Source of the DNA: Haliclona indistincta
Lineage: Eukaryota; Porifera; Demospongiae; Haplosclerida; Chalinidae
Direction of reading: 5' to 3'
Assembly: GCA_964017065.1 (NCBI GenBank)
Contig: OZ024785.1
Coordinates: 2,995,142 to 3,059,141, forward strand
Length of the DNA stretch: 64,000 nt
Within the stretch, counting starts at the first letter, position 1; the number at the start of each line of letters is the position of its first letter. This document shows, one piece after another, positions 1-8,375 of the stretch. The translations under genes were made by a program, and so were the position numbers. The notes beneath the pieces were generated by a model. The model saw nothing but the letters and a program-made list of their open reading frames with translations, was not told the DNA's origin and made no database searches.

Positions 1-338
1 TGGAAATCAACCTGCACCAGCTGTGAACAATTCTTTTCAGATAACTTTCGCAAAATTAATGTATTAGTTTGTTTACTGACTCTGACGCAAATGACACAAG
101 TTTGTGTCATTTGCGTCACATACAAGTATGGACAACTTGTTTCATTTGTGTCATACTGCAAATGTTGTCAGTAATCACTTCAGAGAAACAAATCACACCA
201 GTAGTAAATAAACCTGATTATACAGTGTGACAAACAACACCGAATTAATCTACATCTGTGAAAGCAACTACATCAATAGGCAACGACGATCTATACCTAG
301 AGTGTGTGTACGAATGATTAATTTGATCTTTTCAACAG
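1..338. repeat. duplicated intergenic spacer, copy 1
   Basis: No gene is visible here. The block is a diverged copy of the spacers at about 34610-34964, 44420-44763 and 49930-50270. All four precede the relic terminal exon that begins AAGGACGTACC (AAGGATGTACC in the second), so this spacer belongs to the duplicated unit of the receptor cluster. Confidence 0.7.
84..117. repeat. perfect 16 bp inverted repeat (hairpin)
   Basis: The arm GACGCAAATGACACAA is followed by a two-base loop and its exact reverse complement. The paralogous spacers at 34.7, 44.5 and 50.0 kb contain only the left arm, followed by different sequence, so the palindrome is specific to this copy. The core resembles a CRE/AP-1-like TGACGCAA element. 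That resemblance is only a motif match. Confidence 0.6.
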
Positions 339-371
339 AAGGACGTACCACCATCTGATCCAGCTGAAGAG
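339..371 (+). pseudogene. relic 3' coding exon (KDVPPSDPAEE), second exon deleted
   Basis: After an acceptor (ttcaacag) the sequence reads KDVPPSDPAEE and is followed by a GT donor. The same exon is at 44764 and 50271, where a second exon ending in FVK-stop follows. Here that second exon has been deleted and the flanks are joined near 468-476. The exon is homologous to the penultimate exon of the proline-rich-tail gene that ends at 27106. I see no upstream exons that could use it. Confidence 0.5.
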
Positions 372-472
372 GTGAGGCTTTGCATCAATAACAACACTAC
401 TTTGTACATGTGATGTTACAGTCATGATTTATTGTGCTGCTGTATAACAGTAGTATTCCTCTTAGTAGTATT

Positions 473-540
473 CTACAGTTAGGAAAACAGTTATGTTTAT
501 TTAGCTCAATACGTAGGAGGATAAGGGACAAGCCCCTCCT
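473..540 (+). promoter_or_regulatory. conserved block upstream of type I heads
   Basis: A block of about 65-70 bp starting CTACAGTTAGGAAAACAGTT and ending in ACAAGCCCCTCCT lies 75 bp before the ATG of the receptor at 615. Near-identical blocks precede the starts at 35248, 45197 and 50705, and a shortened version precedes 2947 and 47529. Its conserved position suggests a core promoter or 5' UTR element. Recent duplication alone could also explain it. Confidence 0.4.
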
Positions 541-614
541 TCATGCGTGTATACAATAATAGTTAGCAACAACACAAGCTCATTGTGTCTGAGTTCACAC
601 TGTTGGCAGCAGCC

Positions 615-2670
615 ATGTACACTTGCACAGTGTTCCTCTGCTTTTTGATCGTGAGTATAACTACTAGTTCAGCTACTGGTAAAAATTATTACTAGTTTGG
701 ATAAATTGCGACTGTGTATTCTCTAGCACTCACAGAGGGTCCAATGTCAGTGAGTGTACTGGTTGGAGAGAATGCTCTGTTCCACTGTAATGGTAGTGGT
801 AACATTATAACATGGATAGTGGATGGACTACAAGAAAATCAACCTTCTATCTTTCAACGAGGGATCTCTTCAGTCCTTATACCATCATCAGGCACAGTAC
901 AGTCCACTCTCACTGTACCAGCAACACTAGTGAACAATGGTACTACTGTACAGTGTGTGATCTATCCTGGTTCAGTGACCAGCAACACTGCTACCCTGAA
1001 TGTTCTTCCTACACCTGGTGGGCTGTACAGGACTAATGTACTGATAACATATCACACTATCCTATATTGTACAGGTATTGGACAGGTTCGTAATGTCAGG
1101 TTCACTTCATCACTCAGTGACGTACTATGGGATCCTCCATTGACTGCTCTGAGTGGTCTCATGTATGAGGTTACTACGATGGACATGAACACTGGTCAAA
1201 TTGTTGTCAATGAAACTACCAATAACACCTTTTGCCCACTACCTGAACTAGAGAATTGTCAGAACTATATTGTTACTGTGACAGCATTCTCATCTCAGCA
1301 ACAAGGTGATAGTGTGGTTACTGATCTGAGACCATCAGGAAGTGAGTGTGTTGGTTGTTGGTTGAACAGTGCGAGTTGATACTGATTTTCATTTATAGAT
1401 AACTATAGATTCAAAACTATATTGTCACAAGAGCTTGTCTTCAGAGAACATTCAATTGTAGAATTCCTTGTCACACTACATGTAATAGTATGTTAGATCC
1501 AGCAGTTGTAACTTTTAAAATTAATATTGTTCTTTTCTAGGTATCAGGTGTGCCATGTCCTGATCAGAGACTAACAGCTCAGACTTACCCTCAATCCAAC
1601 ATATCTGATATCACTAACCATCCTGAGCTAGTGATAATGAGCAGTGGAGATATTGTATACTCCATCACTACTGGTATTGAGAGGAAGCAACACTACACAG
1701 CTACTATCAGTCTCATTGGTAATGAAGGGATTGTACAAGAATTGCCTTTAACATTCAGTGAGTTAGTCTTGTATTATGATACTATTATTTTTGATGGTGA
1801 TAACCATGAAACAGGTACATTTGATGTTCAAGACTGTGATGTATCCAGTGACCAGCACACTAGCTCCATACTAGTGGAGTGTAAATTTGTCATCAATTCA
1901 ACAGCACCAGGGATTGTAGTGATACAAGATGACCAGAGTCAATATACCATCAACAAGACACTGCAGAGATTGCTGCAGGATAGTGATAAAGGATCTGTCA
2001 ACATTACTGGTCTACCAGCAGGAGAGTATAGTGTGAGAGTGTATGACAACAGTCCAGCTACTGACAGCACTAGTGCTGCATATCAGCATTCTCAGTTAAT
2101 ACACATTATGGAACTACATCAGCCTTCACCTACTCTATCAATTTCTGCTGTTGTTTCAGGTAAAATGTATTGTAGTATTAGTTCTGCTTTGTTTATACTT
2201 TTTTCTAGAAACATTCATTGGTGAGAGCTTCCTCGTGCATACCACAGTGCACAACAGTGCAACTCCTGTCACAATGCCTGCTCCATCATGTATGTATAAC
2301 ATTATCTAGATCACATGTTATCTATTATTGCACATAATGTACAGATAGTTTCACTATCATTGCTGCTGTAACTACTACTGGACTACTGTTGCTACTAGTG
2401 ATACTGATTGTGGTCACTACTAGTATAGTGTGTGCAGCACGAGTTGCTATGAGACGAAAACAACACAATATAGGTCTGGTAATGACAATCGTTATTGTAC
2501 AATACTATAAAATTACTATAGGTGTTATTGATCATGTTCCAGTTGATGATAATCCTGCTTACATCACAATGAAGAGGATCACCTTGAACAAGAACACTGC
2601 TTATGAGACTGTTAATATGAAAGACTGTCATTATGAGACTGTTAATACAAGTCATTATGAAAATGTCTAG
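615..2670 (+). CDS. Ig-FN3 transmembrane receptor with tyrosine-motif tail (receptor 1)
   Basis: A nine-exon type I membrane protein of about 543 aa: exons 615-678, 727-1017, 1075-1341, 1399-1487, 1541-1757, 1815-2159, 2209-2289, 2345-2473 and 2522-2670. All junctions are GT-AG and the phases are consistent. Exon 1 encodes a signal peptide (MYTCTVFLCFLIV). Exon 2 is an Ig-like domain with FHC, ITW and VQC as the canonical Cys-Trp-Cys. Exon 3 is FN3 (LWDPP). Exons 4-5 carry a CPDQ-containing domain and exon 6 a beta-rich domain with VECKF and GLPAGEYSVRVYD. Exon 7 is a stalk and exon 8 a Leu/Val-rich transmembrane helix with a basic stop-transfer (RRKQ). The tail carries NPAYITM, TAYETV, HYETV and SHYENV. 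It resembles ITIM/ITSM-bearing immune or allorecognition receptors. The ligand is unknown. The 57 nt between exons 5 and 6 is also open in frame. Confidence 0.85.
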
Positions 2671-2946
2671 CAAGCAGGACCCAGCTACTGTGAACAGACC
2701 AAACCAGAAATATTTGATCTCTTTGATAGCATTTGTTGTGTTTGATATTGCTGTGACTATGCACAAAATTGTCATAGAATTGTCAATTGTGATATTCACA
2801 ATGCGTGAGGGCGAATGGCTCATGAATCTTCAGTTAGGAAAACACTAATTATGATTGTTTACTTAGCTCAATACCCCCTCCATGCATGTGTGTCCATGCA
2901 TCATCACAAGTTCGGCGTGTTAGAGTTCAGACTGTTGACAGCAGCC

Positions 2947-3105
2947 ATGTACATGTGCACGGTGTTTCTCTGCTTTTTGATCGTGAGTACAACTACTAGT
3001 TCAAGTGCTGGTAATAATCACTAGTTTTGGAGTGTGATAATCAGTTAGTGCACTGGTTGGAGAGAATGCTCTGTTCCACTGTGATGGTAGTGGATTCACT
3101 GGCAA
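2947..3105 (+). pseudogene. truncated receptor copy (receptor 2, head only)
   Basis: The signal-peptide exon (MYMCTVFLCFLIV) is intact at 2947. The following Ig exon has lost its first part, including the splice acceptor, and stops after about 65 bp (up to GSGFT). Unrelated sequence follows. The intact counterpart is the gene at 47529, at exactly the same distance from its upstream neighbour. This is a dead copy of that gene. Confidence 0.8.
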
Positions 3106-3485
3106 ATCTCTCAACTGTCACAATTTCACGGTGCTTCTCACGGTCTCACGGCAGGTTTGCTAATCTCATGGTTTCAGCATGTACAATGGCGAACGTGCCT
3201 CTCAGAAATAATTTTCTCATACAGTGCAGTGTAGATGAATCCTAACAGCTCGTGTGGTCTGGCAAAAAGTGTGATCAAATTTATTGGGAAATAATGAGAT
3301 TCATAATCCTTAATGATCGTGAATGCAATTAATTCTATGAATGTTATTTAACTCAAGGTGTCCATTGACGACTAGAACTGATTTGTTGAGGAAGGCGTCG
3401 TTCGTTTGAAAAGGCAGGCGAAACTGAAAAAATCTCAAGAAGCACTAATACACGTAGTTATATTCTGGAGTCCCTACATGCAGGC
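3106..3485. other. intergenic, no recognised feature
   Basis: This sequence replaces the body of receptor 2 and leads up to the next receptor. It contains a short run of CACGGTCTCACGG-type repeats. I see no coding capacity and no TE hallmark. Confidence 0.4.
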
Positions 3486-5547
3486 ATGAAAACGGCAATC
3501 GTGATTCTTTTATGGATGACATGTATTAATGCTGGTAAGCGTTAGTGCTGACAACAATAAGATTATAACACATCAACCATGTATCAGAAGGTCCGGTGTC
3601 AGTTACCACTCTGGGAGGAACGAATGCTCAGTTTCATTGCAATGGAAGTGGTACTGTTCTAGCATGGGAAGTAGATGGATTACCACTGAATCACCCAAAC
3701 ATTGTGGATCGAGAAATAACTGAACATACAGTAGTATCATCATCAGGCATAGTACAGTCCACTCTCACTGTACCAGCAACATCTGAGAATGATGGCACTA
3801 CTGTACGATGCTTTATTGGTCCATCATTGTTCAGTCTAACATTAGTCGGCAACTCCTCTACTCTCACTGTATTGCCAGGTTTAGTCTATGTTACTGTAAT
3901 ACATATTAAAGGTTACTATGAGTCTACATGCAGGTATTGGTCCGGTCGTCAATGTGAGGTTCAGTGTTTCATTCATCAGTCTATTGTGGGATCCTCCAGC
4001 AACTGCTGGTGTACTCAGTGGTCTCTCCTATATAGTGATTGTGATGAACAACAACACTGGTCAAGTGATTGTCGATGAAACTACCACCAACACTAACTAT
4101 CCATTACCAGTTCTTGTGTCATGTCAGTACTACACAGCTAATGTGACAGCGATCTCATCTCAGCATCGTAGTGATAGTGTGGTTACTGGACAGAGAACAC
4201 CAGGAGGTGAGTGAGAACAATATTTGTAATGTGGTTTGAATGTGTTGTTGTAATTATTTTAGAGTACTATGATCTGATAAATCCTTCAGTGGCTAGTGTA
4301 GCCATCTACAACACCACTCATCGTGCTGTTACTTTTACTGTTGTAGTAGAACAGGTGAGATACTGCAGCATTAAGAACAACATAAACTAAGATTTTTGTC
4401 TTAGCGAGGCCTTCTGGTTTGTCCTGATCAAAATCTGATGTCTGTGACATATCCAGTGTCAGATACTTCAGATAAGACTCTACATCCGGAGGTTGCTGTT
4501 ACACAACCTGGTGTGATACAGTACACAATCTATGTTGAAGAGAGTTGTCATTGTGCATCTGATGCTATGATTGTTGGTGCTGACGAAGTAAAGACAGTTC
4601 TATTCAGTAATACATGATTAGTTGATGTTGTGTTTAATCTGGTCATACTGTGACAGGTTCCTATAATGTTCAAGACTGTGATGTATCCAGTGACCAGCAC
4701 ACTAGCTCCATACTAGTGGAGTGTACATTTGCCATCAATTCAACAGCACCAGGGATTGTAGTGATACAAGATGACCAGAGTCAATATTCCATCAACAAGA
4801 CACTACAAAGACTGGTGCAGGATAGTGATAAAGGATCTGTCAACATTACTGGTCTACCAGCAGGAGAGTATAGTGTGAGAGTGTATGACAACAGTCCAGC
4901 TACTGACAGCACTAGTGCTGCATATCAGCATTCTCAGTTAATACATATTGTGGAACTACCAAGTCCTCTTCCAGGTATGTCATGTATAGTGCTGTATATC
5001 TACACATACAATCATGATGGATTAATGATTTTTCCGGCTTTTAGAATCTTCAACAAGTTTTTTGATGCATCCAAGTTCCTTCTCGTTTAGCAACAGTGTC
5101 ACTCCTAGTGTGGTGCCTGAGTCAACAACAGGTTAATATTTAGCTAATAATAGTCCATGTCACTACTTTAGTACATGTTGTATACTGCATTCAAGTTCCT
5201 TCATGCAGATATTTTCATCTCTGTCATCATTGTTGGACCAGTGTTAGCTCTGCTTGTGATACTGATTGTGGTCTTCACTACTATAGTGTGTGCTGCACGT
5301 GCTGTTACTATTAGAAGAAATCAACGCATTATAGGTATCTAATGAATAAGTGTTTAATTGTAGCATTAAATAATTTCTAGCTGCAGGTGTTATTGATCAT
5401 GTTCCAGTTGATGATAATCCTGCTTACATCACAATGAAGAGGATCACCTTGAACAAGAACACTGCTTATGAGACTGTTACTGTAGCTACTGGTGATTATG
5501 AGACTGTCAACACTAGTGCATATGAGAATGTTAACATTACTAGTTAG
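3486..5547 (+). CDS. Ig-FN3 transmembrane receptor with tyrosine-motif tail (receptor 3, chimeric)
   Basis: Nine exons give about 532 aa: 3486-3534, 3588-3878, 3934-4206, 4263-4354, 4405-4606, 4657-4974, 5045-5131, 5209-5334 and 5387-5547. The signal peptide is MKTAIVILLWMTCINA. The Ig domain has QFHC, AWEVDG and VRC; the FN3 has LLWDPPATAG. The head matches the receptors at 32305 and 42096. From exon 6 onward (CDVSSDQHTSS, the IFISVII transmembrane helix, the NITS C-terminus) it matches those at 28569, 35248 and 47529, so the gene looks recombinant. The tail has NPAYITM, TAYETV, DYETV and SAYENV. Expected location is the plasma membrane with the tail inside. The function as a phosphotyrosine-signalling receptor is inferred from motifs only. 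Confidence 0.85.
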
Positions 5548-5865
5548 TATTATAGTTATTAAGTTGATGAAGCCATTCACTGAAATAAATTGTCCTTGCA
5601 AATTCATTATCTGATGTACTAGCATTGTGAATTGGTTGTTGTATCGTAATAGCCGGATGACATGGAGCTGTTATACTGAACAACAGAGCAAGAAGATACT
5701 CGATATGACAACCAAATGAATAACACTATACACTGAGTTTGGGTGTTATTTATTTTCTTATGCACGCAATCCACATTCTGTAAATAATTCATTTCAGTAA
5801 TGTACTGTACTGTTGTATGTCAGTATCAATAATTTTCTTCTTGATCTTGCATGCTTGTTCCATTC
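5548..5865. other. intergenic, no recognised feature
   Basis: 3' flank of the receptor that ends at 5547, running to the junction of the TIR element. The last 18-20 bases (around TGCATGCTTGTTCCATT) recur at about 15366-15383. They mark the left side of the inferred empty site for the element that follows. Confidence 0.4.
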
Positions 5866-6061
5866 GGCTTGTCCCCGTTTCGTCGACTCCCGATTCGTCG
5901 ACTCTCGATTGGTCGACTAGTCAATTATTGGGTTACGCCCACTGTACGGTCGCTATGCGGCCACTACTGCGAATTTCAATTACTACGTTGGAACATGGCG
6001 TGTTCCGTGAAAGCACTGCCTAGTAGATCTGTGGGTCACGGAAACTGTTCAAGTGACGTCC

Positions 6062-6102
6062 GTCTGTTCTTTACAATTCGTATGAATTGTAAAGAACAGA
6101 CC
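6062..6102. repeat. 18 bp-arm hairpin in TIR element
   Basis: The arm GTCTGTTCTTTACAATTC and its exact reverse complement are separated by a short spacer. It lies near the left end of the TIR element and is probably part of its terminal structure. Confidence 0.6.
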
Positions 6103-6149
6103 GACCTAAGTTTTTTCTCTCCCAAATCTTAAGTTTTTTGTCCATTCAC

Positions 6150-6300
6150 AACGCTCTAGACGATCGTTAGCAAGGGCAGAAGGCCCGCTTTAGGACGACC
6201 TTCTCGACTATCCTTAGGCTTACCAAGGGCCGAAGGCCCGCTTTAGGACACCCTTGCGACGATCCTTAGGCTTACCAAGGGCCGAAGGCCCGGTGTCATA
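6150..6300. repeat. short tandem repeat with GGGCCGAAGGCCC palindromes
   Basis: Roughly 60 bp units containing AAGGGCCGAAGGCCCG, CTTTAGGAC and CCTTAGGCTTACC occur two to three times. They form part of the left subterminal region of the TIR element. Confidence 0.6.
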
Positions 6301-6493
6301 AAATATCGGGGATCCCCTCAATCGGGGATCCCGGGTCCCCATTCTCCCGGTAGATCGGGGACCCCGGATCCCTATTCTACCGGTAGAATGGGGACCCCCA
6401 TCCCCATCCTCACGGTATAATGGGGATCCCGGGATCCCTATTCTACCGGTAGAACAGGGATCCCCTCGTGAGGATGGGGATCCCTTGCTCGCG
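6300..6493. repeat. subterminal palindromic repeat cluster, left
   Basis: Repeated GGGATCCC, ATTCTACCGGTAGAAT and CCTCACGG words are arranged as overlapping palindromes. The mirror-image cluster is at about 7816-7945. These may be transposase-binding iterons of the TIR element; that is an inference. Confidence 0.6.
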
Positions 6494-6797
6494 ATCGTAG
6501 TCAGGACTACTCAAGATAGTAAATAACAGTAGAATACACAACTATAGTGCCAACTCGAAGTTTATTACCTGCCTACCTAGTTATTACACAGAAACATCAG
6601 TAGGGATCAGACTAGTTAGTTTCATGTATCAGTTTCAATCATAGTTTTCTCAAAAGATAGATAGCATGGTTAATATTCTAGTTCTATGGAATAAATACTG
6701 GCATACAGTGACTGCAATATTGAATCTTCCAAGGCTGCATTGTTCTTCTGTTTGAGGGTCACCAACATTGCCTGCATTATTATTAGATAATCAAAAT

Positions 6798-7540
6798 TCA
6801 CAAGTGGATAGTTATCAAACTTGCCTGTTTGAACAGAGCATCATGTGCAAGCTTGAACACTAGCATATGATTAAAGGTGCAGCTTCTGCCCACTTGGAGA
6901 AGTAATCTGTCAATGTGACTATAAACTTGTTTCCTCGTTGGGTCGTGTGCAATGGGCCAATAAGATCCATCCCGACCTGTCTCCATACGGCACCTTTTAC
7001 TGGTATGGGGTGAAGAGTTCCCGTAGCTTTCTGCAGCTTTGAGTTGTGGCGCTGGCATTTCTCACATGATCTGACCTATACAATGTGCTACATAATCATT
7101 AGCTCATGCAAATTTGTGCCATACTTACATATTCTTTCACTTCTTCAGATAGTCTTGGCCAATAGTACTTGCTAACAAGGTCTAGCATTCTATTCACACC
7201 AAGATGTCCACTGTCATGAGCGTTGGTCAGGATCCTCTTTCGCTTTTGCACATCTTCAACTACCAATTTCATCTTCTCTATCATCATGTGTATAGTGCAT
7301 TGATAGCTATCATGCATGCATGCGCTTACTGGATTTGCTGCCAGTGTAGTATAAATCGCTCCCTTGCGTAGTAAAAAACTTCGCCCGTTTGCGCAACCCA
7401 CTCTTTTCAGCCTTAGTGAATCCTTCCGGGTAGGTGCCATCTCGTAGATACTTGTACAAGTGAGTATACTCAAATCTACCATAGCTCAGCTGCTCGCTTT
7501 TGCTACCATTGTCTACAGCAGAATCCATTGCCTCTGACAT
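6798..7540 (-). pseudogene. integrase fragment (H2C2 zinc-binding and start of catalytic core)
   Basis: Read on the minus strand from 7540, the N-terminal part has YLRDGTYPEGFTKAEK and DLYYTG. It continues, across a probable intron, into HDSGHLGVNRML with KYYWPRL and then CEKCQRHNSK, an HHCC zinc-binding module. A second probable intron leads to WRQVGMDLIGPL and VTLTDYFSKW, the beginning of the rve core with its first Asp. The rest of the core is degraded or missing. The three pieces are in different frames, consistent with introns (gtaagc and gtaagt donors) or frameshifts. The motifs fit KRBA2/GIN1/Ginger or Ty3-type integrases. It is not expected to be active. Confidence 0.7.
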
Positions 7541-7815
7541 TGCAGTAATGTCGATAGTGAATATTAATTTTTTACAAAAAATACTATTGCCAGTGTACTG
7601 AATAATAATAATAAATCACTACATTTAAAAATGCAAGTGTTTTACAGCGTCTACTAAGACTACTGGATTTAAGTTGCACCTTTGTTCCCGATTCAACTGA
7701 GTAGGCTAGTTAGATCATACCTGCATGGTGTGGAATAGATTGACAGTTCAAATTATACAAAGCTGCGTTCAGTCAGTTATAAGCTCCTGCCATGCACGCT
7801 GACCGTGACTATGTA

Positions 7816-7945
7816 AAGGAAGGGATCCCCATTCTCACGAGGGGATCCCCATTATACCGTGAGGATGGGGATCCCGGGATCCCCATTCTACCGGTAGAAT
7901 AGGGACCCGGGATCCCCATCCTCACGGGATCCCCAATATTTTATG
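7816..7945. repeat. subterminal palindromic repeat cluster, right
   Basis: Inverted counterpart of the 6300-6493 cluster, with the same GGGATCCC and ATTCTACCGGTAGAAT words. It is followed by TATTTTATGACACC, the reverse complement of the words around 6290-6305. Confidence 0.6.
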
Positions 7946-7993
7946 ACACCGGTTTAGGACACCCTCCCGACTTTGCACAGTTAGGAGAAGGTT

Positions 7994-8026
7994 TTTAGGG
8001 TTTAGGGTTTAGGGTTTAGGATTTAG
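7994..8026. repeat. TTTAGGG repeats
   Basis: About four consecutive TTTAGGG units, the last imperfect. The heptamer matches plant-type telomeric repeat rather than the usual metazoan TTAGGG. It sits inside the right end of the TIR element. Confidence 0.7.
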
Positions 8027-8375
8027 TTGAAACATAATGCTGTTCGAAGCGCTGCACCGGGCACGCGCGCAGGTAATAACGCGAATATGAATATTAATTA
8101 GTCGACCAATCGAGAGTCGACGATCGAATCGAGAGTCGACGAAACGGGTGTAAATCTTCCCCGCCTATTCTAATCAACGCTCACTATCCGGCCTTATTTT
8201 AAAAGGCGTGGTTATGCGCTTGTTGCGCATTGCGCGGAAAAATTTTAGAACCCTAAAGCTGCTAGAATCATGGGAGAGTTAGCTCGCGAGTTAGCTATAA
8301 ATTTCAAGTGGCATAAGCCCGAGAACCACAGGTTCATGCTGGATCATCGTTGTTGGACTAGTCTGATGATAGACA

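Larger units (their letters stand above)
5866..8156. mobile_element. TIR element with integrase remnant (Ginger-like?)
   Basis: Both ends carry inverted copies of a block built from CGTCGACTCTCGATTGGTCGAC (5875-5925 and 8098-8150). Inside each lie inverted clusters of GGGATCCCCATTCTACCGGTAG-like palindromes. A minus-strand integrase fragment sits in the middle. The paralogous flank at 15366-15420 reads straight from TGCATGCTTGTTCCATT into CCCGCCTATTCTAATC without this element, giving an empty site and fixing the length at about 2.3 kb. An integrase between TIRs suggests a Ginger-type DNA transposon. A retroelement fragment captured by a foldback element is the alternative. Confidence 0.6.

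Noticed and set aside
2395..2823. Minus-strand frame of 142 codons, repeated at 46980-47405
   Set aside because: It is antisense to the membrane and tail exons and recurs only because those exons are duplicated.
6100..6500. CRISPR-like repeats
   Set aside because: The repeats are overlapping palindromes without spacers of regular length, in a eukaryotic transposon.
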